A stretch of 53,488 nucleotides of DNA, taken from Clostridia bacterium. GTDB lineage: Bacteria > Bacillota > Clostridia > Oscillospirales > CAG-382. Where the stretch lies: positions 1 to 53,488 of the forward strand of contig JAFQAP010000016.1 of NCBI GenBank assembly GCA_017399965.1, read 5' to 3'. The translations under genes and the position numbers were made by a program. This document shows, in pieces, positions 24,357 to 32,711 of the stretch (the stretch's first letter is position 1; every line of letters begins with the position of its first letter). The notes beneath the pieces were generated by a model. It worked only from the letters and a program-made list of their open reading frames with translations. It was not told where the DNA came from and made no database searches.

Positions 24357-24385
24357 ATAATACTATAAAATTCTTTATTTGTCAA
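24357..24385 (-). promoter_or_regulatory. Promoter of rpmB
   Basis: On the - strand TTGACA (24380-24385), 17 bases, TATTAT (24357-24362). The -35 box overlaps the murC stop. Confidence 0.82.
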
Positions 24386-25767
24386 CTGTTTTTTTCGCTT
24401 TTTATCAAATCTTTGCTAATCTTCGTTACATCGCCTGCGCCCATAACAATAACTATATCGCCTTTGCGCACTTCTTTTTGCAAATACTCCTCAATTTCCG
24501 CAAATGCGGGGAAGTAGACCGAACCCTTCACTCTGTCTGCAAGATGTTTGGAGGATATACCGAAAACGTCTTTTTCTCTGGATGCGGAGAATATTTCCGC
24601 AAACACGGTGATATCGGAATCTTTAAAGGAATTTGCGAAATCTTCAAACAGATCGTGCAATCTTGAATAAGTGTGGGGCTGGAAAACGGTGATCACACGG
24701 TCATACTCCATCATCTTTGCGGCAGAAAGGGTTGCTTTGATCTCGTCGGGATGGTGGGCGTAATCATCAAACACAGGCGCACCGTTAAGAGTGCCTTTAA
24801 GCTCAAACCTTCTGGAAACGCCTTTGAACATCTTTAAGCCCTTTGCTATATCCTCTGCCTCTATTCCGCTTAAATCCGCACATACGGCGGCACAGAGTGA
24901 ATCTGCCACGTTGTGAGCGCCGGGAACGGATAAAGATATTTTTGTAAGAACTTTGCAGTTATGCCAAATATTGTATGTTGCAAAGCCGTGATCAAACTCA
25001 AGGTCGGAAACGTAATAATCTGCTTCTTTGTTACCGGAAGGTGAGTAGGTGACCACCTTGGGCACGCATCCCTTAACCGCTTCCATAGTGTGCTGAGAAT
25101 CCATGTTTACAACGGCAATACCGTTTTCACCTGCGTTGTTAACGAACTTGGAAAAAGATCTTTCCAGCGCTTCTATATTTGGAAAATAATCGGTATGGTC
25201 CAGTTCAAGGTTAAGTACTGCAGCAATATGCGGATAAAAGGACAAAAACGAATCTGTATATTCGCAAGCTTCGTAAATAAAGTTCTCATCTGTTCCCAGT
25301 CTGAAGGTGCTTCCCAGCTCGGGCACTATTGCACCGGCAAGTATGGTAGGGTCTGAATTTTTTGCTGTGGTAAAAATATCGCTTAACATTCCCGTGGTGG
25401 TAGATTTTCCGTGAGTGCCCGCAACTGCAATGGAGTTTGCGTATTTGCTGCCAAGCGCTCCCAAAAGCTCTGCTCGGGAATAGCAGGGAATATTTCTGGA
25501 GCGAAGCTCGATGATCTCCGGGTTATCCTCGTGAACCGCGGCTGTGACGATGGCTGCCGTTACGCCATCAAAATGTTCTTTTTCGGTTTGGTGGTATACC
25601 GGTATGCCCAGCGATTTAAGACGGTCTGTGGCAGGGGAGGAACAGCAGTCGTAACCGCTTACCTTATATCCCTTTTTGTGCAGTATCTCCGCCAGAGAGG
25701 ACATGGAGATTCCGCCGATACCTACAAAATATATATTGCCGTTATGCGAGATATTATTTATATCCAA
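24382..25767 (-). CDS. murC: UDP-N-acetylmuramate--L-alanine ligase
   Basis: 461 residues if translation starts at TTG 25765-25767. No ATG or GTG fits; GAGGTG lies 7 bases upstream of this TTG and only 1 base from an in-frame TTG at 25771-25773. MurC adds the first amino acid of the peptidoglycan stem using ATP. Motifs: FVGIGGISMSSLAEIL (nucleotide-sugar binding), GTHGKSTTTGML (P loop), LELDHTDYFPN and FDDYAHHPDEIKAT. The - strand has an extended -10 (TGTTATAAT, 25800-25808). It is not in a dcw cluster here. Confidence 0.95.
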   Translation of the reverse strand: MDINNISHNGNIYFVGIGGISMSSLAEILHKKGYKVSGYDCCSSPATDRLKSLGIPVYHQTEKEHFDGVTAAIVTAAVHEDNPEIIELRSRNIPCYSRAELLGALGSKYANSIAVAGTHGKSTTTGMLSDIFTTAKNSDPTILAGAIVPELGSTFRLGTDENFIYEACEYTDSFLSFYPHIAAVLNLELDHTDYFPNIEALERSFSKFVNNAGENGIAVVNMDSQHTMEAVKGCVPKVVTYSPSGNKEADYYVSDLEFDHGFATYNIWHNCKVLTKISLSVPGAHNVADSLCAAVCADLSGIEAEDIAKGLKMFKGVSRRFELKGTLNGAPVFDDYAHHPDEIKATLSAAKMMEYDRVITVFQPHTYSRLHDLFEDFANSFKDSDITVFAEIFSASREKDVFGISSKHLADRVKGSVYFPAFAEIEEYLQKEVRKGDIVIVMGAGDVTKISKDLIKSEKNS

Positions 25768-25846
25768 AAACAAGCACCTCTTAATTTTTTAATCGAATTA
25801 TTATAACATATGTTTTGCAAAAAATAAAGATGTTTTTAATTGAGTA

Positions 25847-25874
25847 TTGATTTTTTTGAAAAAATATTTATAAT
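25847..25874 (+). promoter_or_regulatory. Promoter of the ECF S component
   Basis: TTGATT (25847-25852), a 16-base spacer, then TATAAT (25869-25874). Confidence 0.65.
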
Positions 25875-25906
25875 GTTTTGTGTTTAATAATTGATTGAGG
25901 TTTGCT

Positions 25907-26488
25907 ATGAAAAAGAATAAATTTGTGGTGGACTGTGCCATACTGTGCTCACTCACCGTCGTGTTACAGATACTGTCCACGTTGATGTCAAATTATCTCC
26001 AATTTTCACTCACCCTTGCGCTTATCCCCGTGGCTGTTGCCTGTATTCATTACGGGGCAAAATGCGGTATAATTGTTTCCGCCGCAATGGGAATTACCCT
26101 TTTTATTGAATGTGTCGTGGGATTTGATGTGGGTGGGGGAATAATGTTTGCTTTAAGCCCCGTTAAAACCTTTATCGGTTCCGCCGTACGAGTTGTTCTT
26201 GCCGCTTGCGGCGTTATTTTGGCAGGTGCGCTTACCTCAAAATTCAAGGGCAAAAAGTGGCGGTCTTTCCTGCTTTCGGCTTTGTTGCCCGTTTTCAACA
26301 CCGGAATTTTTCTTTTGGCATTTATAACAATGTTTAATCCGCTTTTGCACGAGTGGGCTTCCGGCGCGGGATCTACCGTGATTTCTTACATATTCTTGGG
26401 GCTTGTGGGTGTTAATTTTATTATCGAAGTGATAACCTGCGTTGCGTTGTGTCCCGCTATCGTATTTGCTCTCGGAAAAAACAAATAA
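25907..26488 (+). CDS. ECF transporter S-component-like membrane protein
   Basis: 193 residues from ATG 25907, with TGAGG upstream. There are about six hydrophobic segments. The start ILCSLTVVLQILSTLMSNYL and the loop LALIPVAVACIHYGAKCGII fit the small S subunits of energy-coupling-factor vitamin importers, which share EcfA/EcfT encoded elsewhere. Substrate (flavin, folate, thiamine or other) cannot be assigned. No riboswitch is visible in the short leader. It ends at a 12-base-pair terminator that is part of a composite palindrome. Confidence 0.7.
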   Translation: MKKNKFVVDCAILCSLTVVLQILSTLMSNYLQFSLTLALIPVAVACIHYGAKCGIIVSAAMGITLFIECVVGFDVGGGIMFALSPVKTFIGSAVRVVLAACGVILAGALTSKFKGKKWRSFLLSALLPVFNTGIFLLAFITMFNPLLHEWASGAGSTVISYIFLGLVGVNFIIEVITCVALCPAIVFALGKNK

Positions 26489-26494
26489 TAAACA

Positions 26495-26528
26495 AACACC
26501 TGCTTTGCAAAAATGTAAAGCAGGTGTT
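26495..26528 (+). terminator. Terminator of the ECF S component, coupled to REP-like palindrome
   Basis: Perfect 12-base stem AACACCTGCTTT/AAAGCAGGTGTT, followed 2 bases later by the TTGTCGGGG start of the palindrome. Confidence 0.85.
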
Positions 26529-26531
26529 ATT

Positions 26532-26572
26532 GTCGGGGTCCCCAAGAAGTCGCAGACTTCTTGGGGTGATTT
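26532..26572. repeat. REP-like palindrome, copy 2
   Basis: GTCGGGGTCCCC, stem AAGAAGTC, loop GCA, stem GACTTCTT, then GGGGTGATTTTT. Same unit as 15159-15200 in the opposite orientation. It fills the gap between two convergent genes and can terminate either. Confidence 0.8.
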
Positions 26573-27154
26573 TTAATTAATTATCCCTTCAATAAATATT
26601 TCCAACCCTATGATTATTAGTATTATTCCGCCAAGATATCCTGCTTTTCCCGAAAGCTTGGTTCCCGCCTTCTTTCCGATGATAACACCCGAAACGCAAA
26701 TAACAAAGGTTATTACCGCGATTATAGCTGCACACAGCAACGCTTTTGCAAGATCGTAATCGGAAATGGTAAATCCAACGGAAAGTGCATCTATAGAAGT
26801 TGCGATCCCTTGAACAAGCAAAGCGCCAAAGCTCAGTTTTCTGCACTCACAGCCGTCGCCTTCCTTGCAGGTCGCACTTTCGTATATCATCTTTCCGCCG
26901 ATAAACCCGAGCAGAATCAAAGCGATCCAGGGAATAAAGTTTTCAAATGCTTTAAAATACTGTAATACAGTGTGAACGCACAGCCAGCCTATAAGCGGCA
27001 TAATTGCTTGAAATACTGCAAACGTTCCCGCAATACCGTATATTTTCTTTTTTGGCATACAGGGCTCGTTAAGTCCGTTTGCAAGAGATACCGAGAATGC
27101 ATCCATAGCAAGACCTACGCCAAGCAGTATACTGTTAATAATTAAGGTTGGCAT
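26573..27154 (-). CDS. mntP: Manganese efflux pump MntP
   Basis: 193 residues with six hydrophobic segments in two related halves. The halves carry the family Asp residues in GLAMDAFSVSLANGL and GIATSIDALSVGFTI. MntP exports Mn(II) and protects against manganese excess. The loop between halves has a Cys cluster (ATCKEGDGCECRKL), seen in some clostridial members. The 82-base gap to gap holds that gene's terminator and no room for a yybP-ykoY riboswitch. Confidence 0.92.
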   Translation of the reverse strand: MPTLIINSILLGVGLAMDAFSVSLANGLNEPCMPKKKIYGIAGTFAVFQAIMPLIGWLCVHTVLQYFKAFENFIPWIALILLGFIGGKMIYESATCKEGDGCECRKLSFGALLVQGIATSIDALSVGFTISDYDLAKALLCAAIIAVITFVICVSGVIIGKKAGTKLSGKAGYLGGIILIIIGLEIFIEGIIN

Positions 27155-27195
27155 AAATACCTCTGAACAATGTTTATAATATAAGATATAAAATC

Positions 27196-27220
27196 AGTGC
27201 CGCGTTTATACCGCGGCACT
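27196..27220 (-). terminator. Terminator of gap
   Basis: Stem AGTGCCGCG/CGCGGCACT with a 7-base loop, followed on the - strand by GATTTTAT. Confidence 0.75.
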
Positions 27221-27236
27221 TAAAGTTTTTGGTTTC

Positions 27237-28256
27237 TTATTTGCTGAGTTCAGCGAAGTACTTGATAGTACGAACCATCTGGCTGGTGTAGCTGTTTTCG
27301 TTATCGTACCAAGAAACTACCTGTACCTGATAGGTATCGTCGTCGATCTTGGAAACCATGGTCTGAGTTGCATCGAACAGAGAACCGTAGGTGATACCAA
27401 CGATATCGCTGGAAACGAGCTGTTCTTCGGTGTAGCCGAAGGATTCGTTGGAAGCAGCCTTCATAGCAGCGTTGATAGCTTCCTTGGTAACGTCCTTGCC
27501 CTTAACAACTGCAACGAGAATGGTGGAAGAACCGGTGGGAACGGGAACTCTCTGAGCGGAGCCGATAAGCTTGCCGTTGAGTTCGGGGATAACAAGACCG
27601 ATAGCCTTTGCAGCGCCGGTGCTGTTGGGGATGATGTTTTCAGCAGCAGCACGTGCTCTGCGGAAGTCACCCTTTCTGTGAGGACCGTCGAGAACCATCT
27701 GGTCGCCGGTGTAAGCGTGAACGGTGGTCATGATACCGCTCTGAATGGGAGCGTAATCATTAAGAGCCTTAGCCATGGGAGCGAGGCAGTTGGTGGTGCA
27801 GGAAGCAGCGGAGATTACGTTGTCTTCTGCGGTAAGGGTGTTTTCGTTTACGTTGTAAACGATAGTGGGAAGATCGTTTCCTGCGGGAGCAGAGATAACT
27901 ACCTTCTTAGCGCCTGCGTTGATGTGAGCAGAAGCCTTAGCTTTGCTGGTGTAGAAACCGGTGCATTCGAGAACTACGTCAACCTTAAGCTTCTTCCAGG
28001 GACAGTTGTTAGCGTCCTTTTCAGCGTAGATCTTGATGGTCTTGCCGTCTACGGTGATGGTGCCTTCTTCGTCATTAGCGGAAACTTCGTGGTTGTATCT
28101 GCCCTGTGCAGAGTCATACTTGAGAAGATGAGCGAGCATAGAGGGGCTGGTAAGGTCGTTGATAGCAACTACCTGATAACCCTTTGCGCCGAACATCTGT
28201 CTGAATGCGAGACGACCGATACGGCCGAAACCATTGATTGCAACTTTTACTGCCAT
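27237..28256 (-). CDS. gap: Glyceraldehyde-3-phosphate dehydrogenase (type I)
   Basis: 339 residues from ATG 28254-28256, with GGAGGAATT upstream; an upstream in-frame extension has no ribosome site. It catalyses the NAD-dependent oxidation and phosphorylation of glyceraldehyde 3-phosphate in glycolysis. Motifs: [18 protein letters not shown] (NAD binding) and [13 protein letters not shown] with the catalytic Cys near residue 152. The rest, including [17 protein letters not shown], is canonical. Leu and Ser codon choice is narrow, as expected for a highly expressed gene. A TGGTATAAA extended -10 lies about 60 bases upstream. Confidence 0.98.
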   Translation of the reverse strand: MAVKVAINGFGRIGRLAFRQMFGAKGYQVVAINDLTSPSMLAHLLKYDSAQGRYNHEVSANDEEGTITVDGKTIKIYAEKDANNCPWKKLKVDVVLECTGFYTSKAKASAHINAGAKKVVISAPAGNDLPTIVYNVNENTLTAEDNVISAASCTTNCLAPMAKALNDYAPIQSGIMTTVHAYTGDQMVLDGPHRKGDFRRARAAAENIIPNSTGAAKAIGLVIPELNGKLIGSAQRVPVPTGSSTILVAVVKGKDVTKEAINAAMKAASNESFGYTEEQLVSSDIVGITYGSLFDATQTMVSKIDDDTYQVQVVSWYDNENSYTSQMVRTIKYFAELSK

Positions 28257-28402
28257 TTTAATTCCTCCAAAAAAATGTTTATGAGTGTTTGTTAATTTTT
28301 CATACCGATTTATTTTATACCATATATTGAGAAAAAACAAGGGGTTTTTTGTAAATTTTGTGTTTTTTATAAAACTTTAATAAAAACACTTTCTTTTTTG
28401 GG

Positions 28403-29164
28403 TTATTTTACTATACCGAACAGGGAAAGAGCGTTGTTTAAACAGATTTCCGCCATCTCCTCAAAGGAAATACCGTATATTTCCGCAAGCTTTTCAACGG
28501 TGTGGCGCATCTTTAAGCTGTCATTACGTTTTCCCCGCAAGGGGACGGGCGCAAGGTACGGCGCATCCGTTTCGCACAGTACACGGTCTATGGGAACCGC
28601 GGTCACCGCGTGGCGGAGCTTTTCGGCTGTCTTGAACGTAACGGAGCCGGAAAAGGAAATATACCATCCTTTTTTTACCAGATATTCCGCCATTTCAAAG
28701 CTGCCGGAAAAACTGTGAAGCACGCCTTTTACCTTTGGGAATCTGTCTATTACCGAAAGAGTATCTCCGTGGGCTTCACGGTCGTGGATAACTACCGGCA
28801 TGTTCTTTTCTTCCGCAAACGCCATCTGGGCTTCAAACACCTTCATCTGTATATCGCGGGGAGAAAAATCGTAGTGGTAATCCAAGCCGATCTCTCCGAT
28901 AGCCACGGTCTTTTTGTCACTTGAAAGCTTATCGAGTTCGCAAAGCCAATCCGCGCTTACCTCTGCCGCTTCGTGAGGATGAACGCCGACGGCGGCATAT
29001 ACGTTTTCGTATTTGTGCGCCAAAGCGAGAGAGGCATAAGAAGATGAGATATCGGAAGATGCGTTTAAAAATCCTTTAACGCCTTGTTCAAAGAGGGAAG
29101 GGATAAGAATATCCCTGTCCTCGTCAAACTGTTTATCGTCATAGTGTGCGTGGGAATCAAACAT
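28403..29164 (-). CDS. tatD: TatD family metal-dependent hydrolase
   Basis: 253 residues. Metal ligands: FDSHAHYDD at the start, AVGVHPHEA, IGEIGLDYHY, VLHSFSGS and CETDAPYLAP. TatD proteins are cytosolic 3'-5' exonucleases or DNases of the amidohydrolase fold. Its start overlaps the metG stop (TAATG), the usual clostridial metG-tatD coupling. Confidence 0.95.
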   Translation of the reverse strand: MFDSHAHYDDKQFDEDRDILIPSLFEQGVKGFLNASSDISSSYASLALAHKYENVYAAVGVHPHEAAEVSADWLCELDKLSSDKKTVAIGEIGLDYHYDFSPRDIQMKVFEAQMAFAEEKNMPVVIHDREAHGDTLSVIDRFPKVKGVLHSFSGSFEMAEYLVKKGWYISFSGSVTFKTAEKLRHAVTAVPIDRVLCETDAPYLAPVPLRGKRNDSLKMRHTVEKLAEIYGISFEEMAEICLNNALSLFGIVK

Positions 29165-31131
29165 TATCTTACCTTGCTTCCCACGGGAACACTGTCGTCT
29201 ATAAAGACTACCTTAACGTCATCTTCGCCGGATGCAAGGATCATACCGTTACTCTCCACACCGCGGAGAACAGCGGGACGGAGGTTGGAAACAAGTATTA
29301 TCTTCTTGCCGATAAGATCTTCCGGTGCATACCATTTTGCAATACCGGAAACCACCTGGCGTGTTTCGCCGATATCAACGGTGAGCTTAAGCAATTTATC
29401 GGATTTTTCCACCTTTTCGCAGGTGAGTATCTTGCCCACGGTAAGTTCCACCTTTGCAAAATCTTCAATACCGATAAGCTCTTTGGCCTTTTCTGCCTTC
29501 TTTTCGGCTTTTTCTTTTGCTTTTTCCTCTTTTTTACGCTCTTTTTCTTTTTCCTTTTGTTCCGCTTCTATTGCCGCCATAAACTTCTTTTCGTCTATAC
29601 GCTCAAAAAGCTTTGCACCGTCAGCGTTTACTGTTACGCCGTCAACCTTGTAATCAAAGCCAAGCTTATCGTAATCGTAAGCGTCGTCCGCATAAGCAAA
29701 TACTTCGGAAATGCGTTTCGCGGTAGAAGGAACATAGGGATAAAGCATAGCTGTGCAGATACGAATGCTCTGTACCAGATTTGCCATAACCGTGGCAAGT
29801 CTGTTTCTGCTGTCTTCGCTCTTTGCAAGTACCCAAGGGGTAGTTTCGTCAATATACTTGTTACAAGCCTTAAATCCGTTGAGCACCGCTTCGGATGCAT
29901 CGGCTACCAGATATTCGTCCATCTTCGCCATAAATGCTTCTTTTGCGTTGTTTACGGCGTTTTTAAGGGTTTCATCCGCTTCGCCCACAGCGTTTGTAGG
30001 TGCGGGAACCACACCGCCGAAATACTGCTTTATCATAGCAGAAGTACGGCTTACCAGATTGCCGATAATATTTGCAAGATCGGAATTCGTGCGTGCGATA
30101 AGGCTTTCGTAGGTAATGCTGCCGTCGTTATAAAAGCCCATTTCGGAAAGGAGATAATATCTTACCGCATCAACACCGAACTGTTCTGCCAGCTTGTCGC
30201 CGTAAAGCACGTTGCCGCGGGATTTGGACATTTTATTTTCGCCGAACAGCAGCCAGGGATGTCCCAAAACCTTCTTGGGCAGGGGAACATTAAGCGCCAT
30301 AAGGATTATGGGCCAGTAAATAGTGTGGAAACGAACTATATCCTTTCCGATAACATGAAGGTCGGCGGGCCACAGCTTATTATAGAGTTCATCGGGATTT
30401 TCCGTATCGTAGCCGATAGCGGTTATATAGTTGGAAAGCGCGTCTATCCATACGTAGGATACGTGTTTGGGGTCAAATTCCAAGGGAACGCCCCAGGTAA
30501 AGCTGCTTCTGGATACGCACAGGTCCTGAAGCCCCGGCTTAAGGAAGTTGTTTACCATTTCGTTTTTGCGGGAAACGGGAGTTATAAACTCGGGGTGGGA
30601 TTCGTAGTATTCAAGGAGTTTGTCCGCATATTTGGAAAGACGCAAATAGTATGCCTCTTCCTTTGCCATCTTGACTTCTCTGCCGCAATCGGGGCACTTT
30701 CCGTCAACAAGCTGAGATTCCGTCCAGAAGGATTCGCAAGGAGTGCAATAAGGTCCCTCGTAGGAGCTCTTATAGATATCGCCCTGCTCATACAGTTTGT
30801 TATATATATGGCTTACTACTTTTTCGTGTTGTTTATCGGTGGTACGTATAAATTTATCGTATTCGCACTGATAAAGATCCCAAAGGTCTTTTATTCCGCC
30901 TGCGATCTTATCTACGTATTCCTGAGGCGTGACACCGCTTGCCTCTGCCTCGGACTGAATCTTCTGTCCGTGTTCGTCGGTACCTGTGAGGAAGAATACG
31001 TCATAGCCCTTTTTCTTTTTATATCTGGCAATGGCATCCGTAAGGATTATTTCGTAAATATTGCCGATATGAGGAAGTTTTGAGGTATATGCAATGGCGG
31101 TTGTAATATAAAATTTTTCTTTATTGTTCAT
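29164..31131 (-). CDS. metG: Methionyl-tRNA synthetase
   Basis: 655 residues. Class I synthetase: AYTSKLPHIGNIYEIILTD (HIGH-like), TGTDEHGQKI, a zinc knuckle with CTPCESFW and CPDCG, and KMSKSRGNVLYG near residue 298. A Lys/Glu-rich linker leads to a C-terminal tRNA-binding OB domain (KVELTVGKILTCEKVEKSDK). It charges initiator and elongator tRNA-Met. It overlaps tadA by 11 bases and tatD by 1. No T-box leader is seen. Confidence 0.97.
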   Translation of the reverse strand: MNNKEKFYITTAIAYTSKLPHIGNIYEIILTDAIARYKKKKGYDVFFLTGTDEHGQKIQSEAEASGVTPQEYVDKIAGGIKDLWDLYQCEYDKFIRTTDKQHEKVVSHIYNKLYEQGDIYKSSYEGPYCTPCESFWTESQLVDGKCPDCGREVKMAKEEAYYLRLSKYADKLLEYYESHPEFITPVSRKNEMVNNFLKPGLQDLCVSRSSFTWGVPLEFDPKHVSYVWIDALSNYITAIGYDTENPDELYNKLWPADLHVIGKDIVRFHTIYWPIILMALNVPLPKKVLGHPWLLFGENKMSKSRGNVLYGDKLAEQFGVDAVRYYLLSEMGFYNDGSITYESLIARTNSDLANIIGNLVSRTSAMIKQYFGGVVPAPTNAVGEADETLKNAVNNAKEAFMAKMDEYLVADASEAVLNGFKACNKYIDETTPWVLAKSEDSRNRLATVMANLVQSIRICTAMLYPYVPSTAKRISEVFAYADDAYDYDKLGFDYKVDGVTVNADGAKLFERIDEKKFMAAIEAEQKEKEKERKKEEKAKEKAEKKAEKAKELIGIEDFAKVELTVGKILTCEKVEKSDKLLKLTVDIGETRQVVSGIAKWYAPEDLIGKKIILVSNLRPAVLRGVESNGMILASGEDDVKVVFIDDSVPVGSKVR

Positions 31132-31594
31132 TTGCGCATTGCCTTTCGTTTTTGTTTCTTAATTTTTTAAAAAAGTCCGAAAGCATAAAAGCACATTCGT
31201 CTTTCAAAATGCCGCCCTCTGCTTCGAAACGGTGATTAAAATTATATTTGCTTAAATCAATAACACTGCTCACAGCGCCCATTTTTGTATCGTAAGCGCC
31301 GAAATACACTTTTTTAATACGTGCGTTTGCCACAGCGCCCGCGCACATAGGGCAAGGCTCAAGGGTAACGTACAGTTCACAGTCTTCAAGACGCCAAGCG
31401 CCCAGCTTTTTGCAGGCTCTGTCAATAGCGATCATCTCTGCGTGCATAAGTGCGTTTTTCTTTTCTTCCCGTTTGTTATATCCCGATGCTATGATCTTGC
31501 CGTCCTTAACGATCACCGCACCCACCGGAACTTCGCCTTTTTGGGCGGCTTTGCGGGCATAATTCATAGCACGGCGCATATATTTTTCTTTCAT
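31121..31594 (-). CDS. tadA: tRNA-specific adenosine deaminase
   Basis: 157 residues. It deaminates A34 to inosine in tRNA-Arg(ACG). The zinc deaminase signature is complete: HAEMIA (His51, proton-shuttling Glu53) and LEPCPMCAGAV near 80-90. The gene overlaps metG and follows the CPBP protease gene by 15 bases. Cytosine deaminases share the fold, but length and context favour TadA. Confidence 0.94.
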   Translation of the reverse strand: MKEKYMRRAMNYARKAAQKGEVPVGAVIVKDGKIIASGYNKREEKKNALMHAEMIAIDRACKKLGAWRLEDCELYVTLEPCPMCAGAVANARIKKVYFGAYDTKMGAVSSVIDLSKYNFNHRFEAEGGILKDECAFMLSDFFKKLRNKNERQCANEQ

Positions 31595-31609
31595 TTGCGT
31601 TTCCCTCTT

Positions 31610-32635
31610 TTACGTTAGCGATGCGCCGAAAAGGGAAGATACGGCAAATACAAGGTAAGACAGCGCTTCGGGGAAGAACCGCATAATTACCGCAGCGAAA
31701 TAGATAACGATAAATACGTAGGTCCATACGTTTGAAAAGAGTGCGCGTACCGGAGTAAAACCGCTTCCCGTAAGCATACTTTCCTTTTCTTCTTTTATCA
31801 GGATAGGAAATCTGCCGGGGAGCTTCGTAAACTTATAAAGGTATACCAGCGAGTAAGCCATCGCACCCATAATAAGCAATCCGTAAAAATACAGAACTAT
31901 GTCGTGACCGTAGCCGGCGATCACGGATACCGAGTTGTTAAAGAAGTGCAACAGTACACCCGGCCAAATGGATCCTGTAGCGACAAATGCACTGCCTATA
32001 AGCAGACCGAACAGAAATGCAAACAAGCTCTGCAAAGGGTCAACGTGGGAAAGGCCGAAAATAACTGCGGAAACTATGACCGCAAATTTGGTTCCCACGG
32101 GGCGCAGACAAGAAATACAAATTCCTCTGAACACCAATTCCTCGAATATTGCGGGCAAAACCGCTACGTTTACAAAATACAGAATAATATCCGCGGTACT
32201 TTCATATATTTCTGGCTCTGACACAAAAATGTCCCGATACCAGGGAAACAGATACGTCATAGCCATGTTGAAAATAAGGCATATTCCAAAGACAAACAGA
32301 GTATATCCTATAGGATTTTTGGTAAGACGGGCTTTTATGGGAAAGACCGCTTTTATTCCCGTTTTGCAGAAAATCATAGCGATGGCAAAGGGGACTACCA
32401 GACAGAAAACATACATTACCATATTCAGCAAAATGCTGAAGGTGGAAAGGGGCATTACCTGTTCAACGTAAGGAATTATCCAGCTCAAAGGCTTGCTGAT
32501 GATATAACCCAGAAAATTAAGCAACATGAGGCAAAAACAAGCCGCAAATATTACCCAGCATATACGCTTTTTTCCTGTTTTATAGGTCTTTTTATTATCG
32601 TTATAAATGTTTTGTGTTATTGAAGCGTAAGTCAT
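31610..32635 (-). CDS. CPBP family intramembrane glutamic protease
   Basis: 341 residues with about eight hydrophobic segments. The CPBP (Rce1/Abi) motifs are present: FEELVFRGICIS with the Glu pair and Arg, VSAVIFGLSHVDPLQSL with the second His, and SIWPGVLLHFFNNS with the third. In bacteria these proteases have roles in bacteriocin self-protection or membrane protein turnover; the substrate here is unknown. The ATG at 32633-32635 has no clear ribosome site, so the start is the weak point. Confidence 0.87.
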   Translation of the reverse strand: MTYASITQNIYNDNKKTYKTGKKRICWVIFAACFCLMLLNFLGYIISKPLSWIIPYVEQVMPLSTFSILLNMVMYVFCLVVPFAIAMIFCKTGIKAVFPIKARLTKNPIGYTLFVFGICLIFNMAMTYLFPWYRDIFVSEPEIYESTADIILYFVNVAVLPAIFEELVFRGICISCLRPVGTKFAVIVSAVIFGLSHVDPLQSLFAFLFGLLIGSAFVATGSIWPGVLLHFFNNSVSVIAGYGHDIVLYFYGLLIMGAMAYSLVYLYKFTKLPGRFPILIKEEKESMLTGSGFTPVRALFSNVWTYVFIVIYFAAVIMRFFPEALSYLVFAVSSLFGASLT

Positions 32636-32658
32636 AATTATTTGTCAATATAAGGCAA

Positions 32659-32688
32659 TGTGCGGATGCGGATTTTCGCATCCGCACA
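32659..32688 (-). terminator. Perfect 12-base hairpin after ppdK
   Basis: Stem TGTGCGGATGCG/CGCATCCGCACA with a 6-base loop, between the ppdK stop and the CPBP start. There is no good T run, so partial read-through is possible. Confidence 0.7.
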
Positions 32689-32711
32689 TAAAGTGTGGTA
32701 AACTAAATTAT

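Noticed and set aside
27155..27236. Possible manganese riboswitch ahead of mntP
   Set aside because: The gap is only 82 bases and is mostly the gap terminator; no yybP-ykoY core is present.
31132..31640. Possible T-box leader for metG
   Set aside because: metG overlaps tadA, so there is no leader; no T-box core was seen nearby.
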